Source: JALJPB01 sp963933115
GTDB lineage: Bacteria > Pseudomonadota > Gammaproteobacteria > Enterobacterales > Alteromonadaceae
Assembly (NCBI GenBank): GCA_963933115.1
Contig: CAWVSL010000071.1
Location: 1-7,330, forward strand
DNA: 7,330 bases
Direction of reading: 5' to 3'
Below the pieces are notes generated by a model. The model was given only the letters and a program-made list of their open reading frames with translations. It ran no database searches and had not been told where the DNA came from. Both the position numbers and the translations under genes were made by a program. This document shows positions 1-6,973 of the stretch, piece by piece; position 1 is the first letter of the stretch, and each line of letters opens with the position of its first letter.

Positions 1-54
1 TATGGTAAACAACTACTCGACTCTCTCCCCCCTTATGATCGTATTGTCGAATAA
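1..54 (+). CDS. 3' end of an unidentified protein gene (partial)
   Basis: Frame 1 is open from the window edge to a TAA at 52-54 and reads YGKQLLDSLPPYDRIVE. The composition looks like a normal protein C-terminus. The gene lies on the same strand as the DUF1653 gene, 75 bp upstream of it, so the two could share a transcript. Seventeen residues are too few for me to name a family. The frame could also be open by chance, though the protein-like sequence and the neighbouring same-strand gene argue for a real gene end. Confidence 0.6.
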   Translation, partial: YGKQLLDSLPPYDRIVE

Positions 55-129
55 AAAATGTATCTAGCAGTTAAAGTAGAGCTAAAAGTACAAAATTAAA
101 TTAAATTGAATCAAATTAAAGGCAGTCAG

Positions 130-378
130 ATGATTAAACTTGGAAAATATCAGCACTTTAAAGGGAATTTCTATCAGGTCTTATATATTGCTAAACACAG
201 TGAAAATGAAGAGCTTATGGTTGTTTATTTACCCTTGCATGACGAAGAGCATAATGAGAAGTTTTCTGATGAAACAGCAAGTAAACAAAGCGTGTGGGTA
301 AGACCCTTAGCTATGTTTGATGAAACTATTGAAAGAGAAGGTAAACAACAAAAACGTTTTTGCTATGTTGGCCCATAA
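130..378 (+). CDS. DUF1653 family small protein
   Basis: This encodes an 82-residue soluble protein with no signal peptide or membrane segment. I recognise the DUF1653 pattern: an N-terminal GKYQHFKG (residues 5-12), a central AKHSENEELMVVY (21-33), then WVRPLAMF (56-63), and a C-terminal RFCYVG (76-81). The family is a compact bacterial domain of unknown biochemical function. I chose the ATG at 130 because AAGG-type Shine-Dalgarno bases (AAAGG, 118-122) sit 7 nt upstream and because the family motif begins straight after it. A TTG at 106 would add eight residues, but it lies in an A/T-only stretch with no ribosome binding site. The segment between the central motif and WVRP (residues about 37-55) is acidic and polar, and seems longer than the short turn I remember for this family. 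The gene converges on the DUF3466 gene. Confidence 0.85.
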   Translation: MIKLGKYQHFKGNFYQVLYIAKHSENEELMVVYLPLHDEEHNEKFSDETASKQSVWVRPLAMFDETIEREGKQQKRFCYVGP

Positions 379-394
379 GTAAAATACCCTCTCA

Positions 395-437
395 AATTGT
401 TGCTTATCTTGTTAAAAAAAACAGCTAAGCAACAATT
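395..437. repeat. Perfect 12-bp inverted repeat between convergent genes
   Basis: AATTGTTGCTTA at 395-406 is the exact reverse complement of TAAGCAACAATT at 426-437. The 19-nt centre can extend the hairpin: C408 with G424, and 410-413 with 420-423, leaving a six-base loop that is all A on the plus strand and all U on the minus strand. It starts 17 bp after the DUF1653 stop codon. No U-tract follows the stem in either direction, so it is not a textbook intrinsic terminator. It could still be a 3'-end stabilising or bidirectional termination element for the two converging transcripts. Confidence 0.7.
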
Positions 438-444
438 CAAAGTG

Positions 445-530
445 TACGCGATTAAAATCTCGTTAACTCTAGAGTCAAAGAACCTTAAACTAAGAGGGAA
501 TTTTCAATCGCTTTAATGTTTAATCGCGTA
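445..530. repeat. Perfect 12-bp long-range inverted repeat over the DUF3466 3' end
   Basis: TACGCGATTAAA at 445-456 is exactly complementary in reverse to TTTAATCGCGTA at 519-530, with 62 nt between the arms. The right arm lies inside the last codons of the DUF3466 gene, and the left arm is in the intergenic region. In a minus-strand transcript the two would pair across the stop codon. The spacer also holds the palindrome ACTCTAGAGT (466-475). No U-tract follows, so a simple terminator is not supported. Confidence 0.6.
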
Positions 531-2300
531 AACCCGTCGACGCAAACCAACAATCAATAAAGCAAATAGTGAAAATAGCCCAAAGCTTGCACCTTTACGA
601 ATAACCTTTCCTTCCTCTTCTCGAGTACAGACCTGGCCATCATCTTCTATTGGTTCTAATGTCACCGCACGAATGATATCTTCCATCAAAGCATCACCTT
701 GAGCATCAAACAGTAATTCACCTCTTGCATCACGTTGTTGCACTTTCAATACAGCAGAAGCAGAAATAATATTGTCTTCATTGATATCACGAGCTTCGAT
801 GATGCTGTACTGACTATCACAAGCAATCAATTCATTAATATCTTGAAAAATATCATTGGTTGTATCATATAAAAAAGCATGGGTACGTCTTGGGTTTTGG
901 GTACTATCAGTATGTGTTTCAACTTCACCTTCACCAACAATAAAGCCACTTTCATTGATTGCCCGTGCGGTACTTGATGAACTATCAAAGAAATCAGTAG
1001 GGATAACCAATTCCATCTCGTCAACATTAGTCGTATCAATATAATAAAATTTAGTCCGTAATTTACCACTGATAGCCATGCTGACATGACCAGTAGCAAT
1101 ACCTGAATTATTGATATCGAAGGCGCGAGAGTCGAAGTGTACACCATGGTCTTTAGCGAATGAGGTCATTTCACCATCTTTATATACTGCTGCGTATAAG
1201 CTTCTAGATTGATCATCTACCGGTGTTGTTTCACTCTCATCAACCCAAGCATGTGAAAAACCAACCACTACGCCCTCATCATTAACCGCCTGAGCATAAC
1301 TTTCAAAAGTTCTGACATCGTCTTCATGAGGTGTCACTAACAAACCTAGGTTAGTAATACTACTATCACCATTCCCATTGACTACCGCTTTAAATGCTCG
1401 TATTTGATATGGTTCAGCCGTATCGGCATCTCGATAAGTTTGAATACAAATGTCTTTAGGGACATCGGCAATAAAATCTGGATTAGCACAACCTTGGGCT
1501 TCAGTTTCAGAGTCGATAATATTTTGGAAGTTTGTTGTCCTTTCTGTACTCATGAAGCCAACGGCAATTTGTGTCTCACTAAGATCTAGAATACCTGAAA
1601 CACCACCGTTATTTTTTTCCATATCCGTGTTATTTTCACTTGGTGGTTTAATTTCATAAATATTAACACCTCGGTCATCAGAGAAGAAAGCCCGGCTAGA
1701 AAATTCACGATACCAAGAAGTATTTTCGTCACCAGTGCTGTTGGTGAAATTCTGGGGAAGGTAAGGTGCAGAAGCACTACCGTATACCCAACCCCCATCT
1801 GTAACACCCTTCACAATATCGACGGTTGATCTAGACTGTGGTAGTAAAGCATTATCATCAAATATTATAATTTCTTCACTGCTTTGACCTGAATTAAGAA
1901 AGGCAATGGTACTCGTTGTTTTTTGGTACGAATAATCAGTAGACTTTGTTGCTAACCACTTAACAGTCCAAGCCAAGTCATTGGTTGTTGGATTGCCGGC
2001 TTTGAGCGCATCTAAATTTTCAATAGGCTCTAATTCTATAATTTGAATGTTATTGACAGCAGCATAAGCTTCAATATTTGCAAAGTCACCCTCATCAAGC
2101 AGATCAAACTGTACAGGGAAATTAAAACCATTAGTGCCTGATAGCACCAAATCACCATTATTATTAGACTGTTGTGCATAAGTATATTGAACGCTAGGGT
2201 CACCTTTATCAATTATTTGATAAGTGGCAGCATTTACAAGGGGTATAGTCATAGCACTGGTCATTGAGAGTGCCAACATCGATTTAACAAATCTATTCAT
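513..2300 (-). CDS. DUF3466 family exported protein with HAF-like repeats and C-terminal anchor
   Basis: This encodes a 595-residue protein. Residues 1-24 form a signal peptide: basic NRFVK, a hydrophobic core, and VNA before a likely cleavage ahead of residue 25. The body is acidic and contains repeats of the extracellular HAF type, A-x-x-[IV]-N-x-x-G-x-x-x-G. The clearest are AQAVNDEGVVVG (336-347), AFDINNSGIATG (393-404) and ARAINESGFIVG (445-456), with a weaker one at 503-514. Four cysteines (271, 285, 494, 558) could form disulfides outside the cytoplasm. The tail has a hydrophobic run (about 570-586) followed by RRR (587-589), which resembles a GlyGly-CTERM sorting signal or a stop-transfer anchor. 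I recall DUF3466 genes beside uup and rlmKL in related marine bacteria. The function is unknown. It is the last gene of the minus-strand cluster, 110 bp after uup. A weak AGAAG lies 4 nt before the ATG. Confidence 0.85.
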   Translation of the reverse strand: MNRFVKSMLALSMTSAMTIPLVNAATYQIIDKGDPSVQYTYAQQSNNNGDLVLSGTNGFNFPVQFDLLDEGDFANIEAYAAVNNIQIIELEPIENLDALKAGNPTTNDLAWTVKWLATKSTDYSYQKTTSTIAFLNSGQSSEEIIIFDDNALLPQSRSTVDIVKGVTDGGWVYGSASAPYLPQNFTNSTGDENTSWYREFSSRAFFSDDRGVNIYEIKPPSENNTDMEKNNGGVSGILDLSETQIAVGFMSTERTTNFQNIIDSETEAQGCANPDFIADVPKDICIQTYRDADTAEPYQIRAFKAVVNGNGDSSITNLGLLVTPHEDDVRTFESYAQAVNDEGVVVGFSHAWVDESETTPVDDQSRSLYAAVYKDGEMTSFAKDHGVHFDSRAFDINNSGIATGHVSMAISGKLRTKFYYIDTTNVDEMELVIPTDFFDSSSSTARAINESGFIVGEGEVETHTDSTQNPRRTHAFLYDTTNDIFQDINELIACDSQYSIIEARDINEDNIISASAVLKVQQRDARGELLFDAQGDALMEDIIRAVTLEPIEDDGQVCTREEEGKVIRKGASFGLFSLFALLIVGLRRRVYAIKH

Positions 2301-2344
2301 TTAACTTCTAAACTCTTTATTGCTTATTATGGCTTGTTGAATAA

Positions 2345-2372
2345 AACAGCTTTAACTAACGCCTTGGCTGTT
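2345..2372 (-). terminator. Weak terminator-like hairpin after uup
   Basis: AACAGC and GCTGTT form a perfect 6-bp stem around a 16-nt loop. On the minus strand the second arm continues into TTATT, giving a short U-rich tail. It starts 38 bp past the uup stop codon. The stem is short and the loop long, so it is at best a weak or partial terminator between uup and the DUF3466 gene. Confidence 0.25.
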
Positions 2373-2410
2373 CCCTTAACTTATCTTAAAACTTTATGAC
2401 AACTTTACTA

Positions 2411-4321
2411 TTAATCGTCCAACTCTTGCCATCTTTTATAAATAACTTCGAGGTTGGACTCGTTTTCTGCTAGCTGGTTCAATATATTTTTGGTTAACTG
2501 CTCATCTTTATTAAAAAAATCAGCTTCATTAACTTGCGCTTGCAAAGACTCAATTGAACTTTCAACTTCATCAATTCTAGCAGGTAACTCTTCGAGTTCT
2601 TTTGTTTCTTTAAATGAACGTTTTTTCTTTTTAGGTGCACTAGTGGCAACAGAATTAATTGTTTGCTGACCCTTTTTAGCTTTTTCTAAAGCCCCTTCTT
2701 CCAAAGACTTACGTTGTTGAGCTTTTTGGGCTAAATAATCATCTACATCATCGTAACCACCAACAATTTGATTTATTTGACCACTGCCATCAAAATAAAG
2801 GCAAGTATTTATACAATTATTAACAAAGTCGCGATCATGGCTAACTAAAATAACGGTTCCTGCGTAATTTGCAACAACTTCCTCTAAAAGCTCTAAAGTT
2901 TCGATGTCTAAATCATTGGTTGGTTCATCAAGAATAAGGAGATTACTTGGGCGTAAAAATAATCGTGCAAGTAACAACCTGTTTTTTTCACCACCAGATA
3001 ATGCTCTAACTGGTGTTCTTGCTCGCTTAGGACTAAACAAAAAGTCTTGTAGGTAACCTAAAACATGACGAGGCTTACCATTAACCACCACTTCTTGTTT
3101 ACCTTCACCAACAATTTCTTGCACCGTTTTATTAAGATCAAGCGCTTCTCTGTGTTGATCAAAATAAGCAATTTCAAGGTTAACGCCTGAGCGCATTTTA
3201 CCGCTTGTTGGCTGAAGTTTGTCCATGATCATTTTAATCAGGGTTGATTTACCGGTACCATTGGCGCCAATAAGTGCTAATCGATCATTTCTGGTGATCA
3301 ATAGATTTAACTTCTCAATAATTACTTTATCATCAAACGCTATAGTTAAGTCTTCCGCTTCAAATACTAGCTTACCTGAGCGATCGCCATGAGTGATGTT
3401 CATGGTACTTTGATTACGGACTTCACGACGAGCATTTCGCTCTAAACGAAGTTTTTCAAGTGATCTCACTCTGCCTTCATTTCGGGTCCGTCTTGCTTTT
3501 ACCCCTTGACGAATCCAAACTTCTTCCTCTGCGAGTCGTTTATCAAATAAGGCATTTTGTTGATCTTCAACCTGTAAATCATGCGCTTTTTGTTCTATGT
3601 ATAAATCATAATTACCGGGGTAACTTTTTAATTGGCCACGGTCTAAGTCAAGAATACGAGTTGATAAACCACGAATAAACGCCCTGTCATGACTAATAAA
3701 AATAATAGTACCAGCAAAGTCTATTAAAAACTTTTCCAGCCATAAGACGCTTTCAATATCTAAATGGTTGGTTGGCTCATCAAGTAACAGTATGTCAGGT
3801 TGGGTAACAAGTGCTTTAGCGAGGGCAAGTTTACGTAACCAACCACCCGAAAGATCAGCTATTTTATCATCAGCATTGAGCGATAAGGTGCTCATCGCCT
3901 GTTCAATGCGCTGCTCATCTTGCCATGCATTAGCTTGTTCTAGTTGATCTTGCACTTTACTGAGTTTATTAAGGTTTCTCTCAGATGGATCTTCGGTAAC
4001 ATCATGAATAAGCGCATGGTAGCGACGAATTAAGTCAGCATTCTCTTGCACACCTTGAGCAACATAATCAAAGACCGTACTATCTGAAGACTCTGGTGGA
4101 TCTTGTTCTAACATGGCCATCTTCATGGTGCTAGATTTTAAAATTTGACCATCATCTAAGGTTTGTTTGCCCATTAATATTTTCATTAATGTTGACTTAC
4201 CCGCACCATTACGACCGACTAAACAGATACGTTCACCTGTTTGAACACTCAATTCGGCTTTGTCTAATATTTTCTCTTCACCGAAGGCAAGTTCCGCATT
4301 GGCAATTCTTAATAATTCCAT
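2411..4321 (-). CDS. uup: ABC-F family ATPase Uup
   Basis: This encodes a 636-residue cytoplasmic protein, matching the roughly 635 residues of E. coli Uup. It has two ABC domains and no membrane segment, as expected for ABC-F proteins. Domain 1: Walker A GRNGAGKST (36-44), signature LSGGW (157-161), Walker B ILLLDEPTNHLD (177-188), switch histidine in SHDR (210-213). A charged, arginine-rich linker follows (about 240-300). Domain 2: Walker A GANGTGKST (352-360), signature LSGGEKNR (441-448), Walker B with DEPTNDLD (465-472), SHDR (494-497). After a KKKK stretch (564-567), residues from about 575 form the C-terminal coiled coil that separates Uup from EttA and links it to nucleic-acid binding. 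All catalytic residues are present. Uup has been tied to ribosome function and to suppressing precise transposon excision. The start is unusual: the nearest purine-rich match, AGAAG, is 12 nt from the ATG. No upstream in-frame alternative start exists before a TAG stop. Confidence 0.96.
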   Translation of the reverse strand: MELLRIANAELAFGEEKILDKAELSVQTGERICLVGRNGAGKSTLMKILMGKQTLDDGQILKSSTMKMAMLEQDPPESSDSTVFDYVAQGVQENADLIRRYHALIHDVTEDPSERNLNKLSKVQDQLEQANAWQDEQRIEQAMSTLSLNADDKIADLSGGWLRKLALAKALVTQPDILLLDEPTNHLDIESVLWLEKFLIDFAGTIIFISHDRAFIRGLSTRILDLDRGQLKSYPGNYDLYIEQKAHDLQVEDQQNALFDKRLAEEEVWIRQGVKARRTRNEGRVRSLEKLRLERNARREVRNQSTMNITHGDRSGKLVFEAEDLTIAFDDKVIIEKLNLLITRNDRLALIGANGTGKSTLIKMIMDKLQPTSGKMRSGVNLEIAYFDQHREALDLNKTVQEIVGEGKQEVVVNGKPRHVLGYLQDFLFSPKRARTPVRALSGGEKNRLLLARLFLRPSNLLILDEPTNDLDIETLELLEEVVANYAGTVILVSHDRDFVNNCINTCLYFDGSGQINQIVGGYDDVDDYLAQKAQQRKSLEEGALEKAKKGQQTINSVATSAPKKKKRSFKETKELEELPARIDEVESSIESLQAQVNEADFFNKDEQLTKNILNQLAENESNLEVIYKRWQELDD

Positions 4322-4370
4322 AAATATATATAACTTCTATTAACTGCTTTTCTTTAAATAAGTAAAGTAA

Positions 4371-4385
4371 CTATTATTGTAATAG
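4371..4385. repeat. Short palindrome upstream of uup
   Basis: CTATTA-TTG-TAATAG is a perfect 6-bp inverted repeat with a 3-nt centre, 50 bp before the uup start codon in the 101-bp gap after the glutaredoxin-like gene. It could be a small operator or hairpin. In AT-rich DNA it could equally be chance. I found no convincing -35/-10 pair in this gap. Confidence 0.35.
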
Positions 4386-4422
4386 CCACTGATAATATGC
4401 TGTTTGTTTTTTACTACTTTAT

Positions 4423-4671
4423 TTAGACAAGTAACTGACTCACTTGCTCAGTGGTAAAAGGCCAAAATAGTTTTACTGTCTCGCTACTATCATTTGCAGT
4501 AACCCGCTCAAGTACCGGTATATGAACCCCATAAAGCTCAACTAATTTCTCATCATCAACAATATCAATAATAGTTAATGTGTTATTGCTCATTAAAGGC
4601 TGACAAACAAGTAACGCTAATTCGCACAAATGGCAGCCGTCACTACTGTATAAATTAAAATATCTCTTCAT
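4423..4671 (-). CDS. Glutaredoxin-like family protein (DUF836 type)
   Basis: This encodes an 82-residue thioredoxin-fold protein. The redox motif is GCHLC, with Cys13 and Cys16. It is followed by IIDIVDDEKLVELYGVHIPVL (residues 34-54), the characteristic second half of this short glutaredoxin-like family, with the cis-proline at Pro52. LFWPF (68-72) near the end also fits. These proteins are usually uncharacterised and presumed to catalyse thiol-disulfide or glutathione-linked exchange in the cytoplasm; substrates are unknown. The frame is open up to an ATG at 4743, but that would add 24 residues unlike the family and overlap rlmKL by 22 bp. I prefer the ATG at 4671, which gives the family's normal N-terminus directly before the first beta strand and has GGA 7 nt upstream. 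It lies 50 bp after rlmKL, behind a terminator-like hairpin, and 101 bp before uup. Confidence 0.88.
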   Translation of the reverse strand: MKRYFNLYSSDGCHLCELALLVCQPLMSNNTLTIIDIVDDEKLVELYGVHIPVLERVTANDSSETVKLFWPFTTEQVSQLLV

Positions 4672-4696
4672 TTTACATTCCAAAGTAGCTGCCGGC

Positions 4697-4723
4697 AAAA
4701 ACCGCTTAGTCAAGACAGCGGTT
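4697..4723 (-). terminator. Terminator or attenuator hairpin after rlmKL
   Basis: On the minus strand AACCGCT (4723-4717) pairs perfectly with AGCGGTT (4706-4700) around a 10-nt loop, and the second arm runs into a block of five T (4701-4697). The stem is relatively GC-rich for this AT-rich region and begins inside the rlmKL stop codon. This is the best intrinsic-terminator candidate in the window. The U-tract is short and is followed by GCC, so read-through into the glutaredoxin-like gene is plausible and the element may only attenuate. Confidence 0.55.
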
Positions 4724-6869
4724 AATGGCGAATAAGCGACCAACTATTATGTATGTGTTTATTACGAGCAAAGTCTTTATCTCGGGTTAACTCGGTCATT
4801 GGTTTTACCGTTAAACCAAGACTTTGCATAGCCTCAACATCCATTTTGAAATTTCGCTTATTATTAGTAAAAACTATCTCACCCTGAGGGGTTAAAGCAT
4901 TTAAAGCGTCTGTAATTAATGAAATATAATCCCGCTGTACATCAAAACTCTCATCCATACGTTTAGAATTCGAAAACGTCGGGGGATCAATAAATATTAC
5001 ATCAAAAGGACTGTTTTTAGTGGCGTCAAAATCTTTTAGCCACTGTAAACAGTCGGCTTGAACAAATTGGTATTTATGGCTAACGAGTTTGTTCAAGGTA
5101 AAATTATCTTGTGCCCAACTAAGGTAGGTATTTGACATATCAACCGTCGTTACTGAAGCAGCACCATTTAATGCAGCTTGTAAAGACACAGAGCCTGTGT
5201 AGGCAAACATATTAAGCAATGATTTGTTTTTCGCTTTTTTTGCCACAAGTTGACGGGTTTTACGATGATCTAAAAATAAACCCGTATCGAGGTAATCCCA
5301 CAAGTTGACTTTTAACTTAGCACCATATTCATTAACCACAATAAATTGTTTTGATTTATCAACCTTTTGGTATTGGTTGGCACCTTTTTGCTTTTGTCTG
5401 GTTTTTAATACCAACTTGTCGGTGCCAATATTTAGCACTTTGGGTGTCCAGTATATAACTTCTTGTAAACGTTTTGCCGCCTTGTCTGCGTCTATGGTCG
5501 ATGGCGCAGAATATTCATGAACAACAACATAATCACCATAAACATCGACAGCGACATTATATTCTGGGATATCCGCATCATATAAACGATAACATTCAAT
5601 TTGTTCTGCTTTAATCCAGCCTTTAAACTTCTTAATATTTTTAGTTAGCCTATTAGCAAAGTCTGAGTCGTTTTGTTCACCAAAGTCGGTATTTGGATTA
5701 ACCGCATCTTTAGCCAATTGCTTATCATTAACTTCATATAAAGCTAACTGACAATCTAACGGACCATTTTTAAATTTATAACGTTTAAAACTCGACAGTT
5801 TTAACATTGCTAACATATCGGTGTTTGCGGTTAATATCGCTAATCGCCAATTCAAAAATTGTGTTTTAAGGGTTTGACCAAAGTTGACAAAGTTTTCGAC
5901 CAACTCAGGCAATTCACCAATTCGTTCACCGTAAGGCGGGTTAATTAACACGGTGCCCGATTTACCAAAATTATTATCAAGTTGATTAATATCTTTACAA
6001 GAAAATTCAATAAATTGTTGTAACTGGGCATTACGGGCATTTTCTTGAGCCGTATTAATCACTCGGCTATCAATATCATTACCAAAAACTTTAACTTTCG
6101 TTAGCTCATTTAGCCCTTTACGTGATTGAACCTTGGCAGATTGTAATTGCGCTTGCCAGCTCTCTTCTTCATGATGAAGCCAATGAGCAAAACCCCAAGA
6201 CTGTCTTTCAATGCCTGGCGCTTGACCTGCTGCCATAGCAACGGCTTCAATTAAAATAGTGCCTGAGCCACACATAGGATCAAGTAATGGTTTACTGGTG
6301 TCTTTTAACCAACCAGAACGTTGAACCAATGCTGCCGCTAAATTTTCTTTTAATGGTGCAGCACCACTGTTTTTACGATAACCCCGTTGGAATAGACCTC
6401 GCCCTGAAAAGTCTAAATATATAATTACGTGTTGGCGAAGTAAACGCGCTTGAAAACGAAGGTCAGGATTAGTCTTATCGACAGAAGGCCGATCAATACC
6501 TTGGTCGGTAAAATGGTCAACCACAGCATCTTTTACCGTTAAACCACCAAATTGAGTATTTCGGATTTCTTCACTGACACCAACAAAATCAATAGCAAAG
6601 GTCGAGAAAGGCGAAAAATGCTCCGACCAATTAATTTTACTCGCGGTCTTAAACAACTCGTCCTTGTTGTTAGCGTCGCCCTCTCCTAGCTTTAACATCA
6701 CTCGTGTCGCCATTCGAGTCCACAATGAAATGTGATAACCCTTAGCAAGCGAAGCATTGAAATAAACACCTTCGGGTTTTTGAACCACTTGTTCGCCGCC
6801 CAGAGACTTAATCTCATCAGCAAGGAGTACTTCAATACCAAAGGATGTTAACGCTAAAAATTGATGCAT
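4722..6869 (-). CDS. rlmL: Bifunctional 23S rRNA methyltransferase RlmKL
   Basis: This encodes a 715-residue protein, near the 702 of E. coli RlmKL. The fused enzyme makes m2G2445 (RlmL half) and m7G2069 (RlmK half) in 23S rRNA during 50S assembly, using S-adenosylmethionine. The N-terminal part, to about residue 155, contains the THUMP domain, including RNTQFGGLTVKDAVVD (104-119). The RlmL half has the SAM-binding motif LLDPMCGSGTILIEA (195-209) and the catalytic NPPYGERIGE (310-319). The RlmK half has LFLDHRKTR (531-539), a second SAM site LLNMFAYTGSVSLQAA (551-566) and IDPPTFSNSK (627-636). I chose the ATG at 6869 because GGA lies 7 nt upstream and MHQFLALTSFG lines up with the E. coli N-terminus. 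A GTG at 6881 would add MEKN but has no nearby ribosome binding site. It is the first gene of the minus-strand cluster. Confidence 0.96.
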   Translation of the reverse strand: MHQFLALTSFGIEVLLADEIKSLGGEQVVQKPEGVYFNASLAKGYHISLWTRMATRVMLKLGEGDANNKDELFKTASKINWSEHFSPFSTFAIDFVGVSEEIRNTQFGGLTVKDAVVDHFTDQGIDRPSVDKTNPDLRFQARLLRQHVIIYLDFSGRGLFQRGYRKNSGAAPLKENLAAALVQRSGWLKDTSKPLLDPMCGSGTILIEAVAMAAGQAPGIERQSWGFAHWLHHEEESWQAQLQSAKVQSRKGLNELTKVKVFGNDIDSRVINTAQENARNAQLQQFIEFSCKDINQLDNNFGKSGTVLINPPYGERIGELPELVENFVNFGQTLKTQFLNWRLAILTANTDMLAMLKLSSFKRYKFKNGPLDCQLALYEVNDKQLAKDAVNPNTDFGEQNDSDFANRLTKNIKKFKGWIKAEQIECYRLYDADIPEYNVAVDVYGDYVVVHEYSAPSTIDADKAAKRLQEVIYWTPKVLNIGTDKLVLKTRQKQKGANQYQKVDKSKQFIVVNEYGAKLKVNLWDYLDTGLFLDHRKTRQLVAKKAKNKSLLNMFAYTGSVSLQAALNGAASVTTVDMSNTYLSWAQDNFTLNKLVSHKYQFVQADCLQWLKDFDATKNSPFDVIFIDPPTFSNSKRMDESFDVQRDYISLITDALNALTPQGEIVFTNNKRNFKMDVEAMQSLGLTVKPMTELTRDKDFARNKHIHNSWSLIRH

Positions 6870-6907
6870 GTTTTTTTCCACAAATAATCTAAGGAGTGAG
6901 CTGTTAA

Positions 6908-6930
6908 AATCATCTTAGGTTAAGATAATT
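6908..6930 (-). promoter_or_regulatory. Hairpin in the rlmKL 5' leader
   Basis: Read as minus-strand RNA, AAUUAUCUUA pairs with UAAGAUGAUU over 10 bp around an ACC triloop. The pair that is a C/A mismatch on the plus strand becomes a U-G wobble on the minus strand, so the structure is continuous only in the rlmKL-sense transcript. It ends about 38 nt before the ATG and is followed by UUAAC. It might affect mRNA stability or early termination. It is not a recognised riboswitch. Confidence 0.45.
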
Positions 6931-6944
6931 AAAATATTTGCGCG

Positions 6945-6973
6945 ATTATAAACAAAGACACTCCGCACTTAAA
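6945..6973 (-). promoter_or_regulatory. Candidate sigma-70 promoter for rlmKL
   Basis: On the minus strand there is a perfect -10 box TATAAT (6950-6945). Seventeen bases upstream is TTTAAG (6973-6968), a poor -35 match with three of six bases. The predicted transcript would start near 6938, giving a leader of about 70 nt that contains the hairpin at 6908-6930. The perfect -10 box and its position ahead of the first gene of the cluster support it. The weak -35 keeps confidence moderate. Confidence 0.45.

Noticed and set aside
106..129. TTG start giving a 90-residue DUF1653 protein
   Set aside because: There is no ribosome binding site before 106, while the ATG at 130 has AAAGG 7 nt upstream and begins where the family motif begins.
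827..1807. Open frames of 61-106 codons over the DUF3466 gene, both strands
   Set aside because: They are shadows of a gene with clear signal peptide, repeats and anchor; none has a recognisable motif or ribosome binding site.
2454..3678. Plus-strand open frames over uup
   Set aside because: They lie opposite a fully conserved ABC-F gene and translate to low-complexity or unstructured sequence.
4322..4422. Promoter for uup in the gap after the glutaredoxin-like gene
   Set aside because: TATTAT and TACAAT look like -10 boxes, but none has a supporting -35 at suitable spacing.
4710..4740. TTGACT as a -35 box for an internal promoter of the glutaredoxin-like gene
   Set aside because: It lies in the loop of the hairpin and has no acceptable -10 box at 16-18 bp.
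4672..4743. 24-residue N-terminal extension of the glutaredoxin-like protein
   Set aside because: It overlaps rlmKL, reads through the terminator-like hairpin and has no family-like sequence. The thioredoxin fold starts right after the ATG at 4671.
6870..6881. GTG start for rlmKL
   Set aside because: It adds only four residues and lacks a nearby ribosome binding site. The GTGGA around it instead serves as the likely site for the ATG at 6869.
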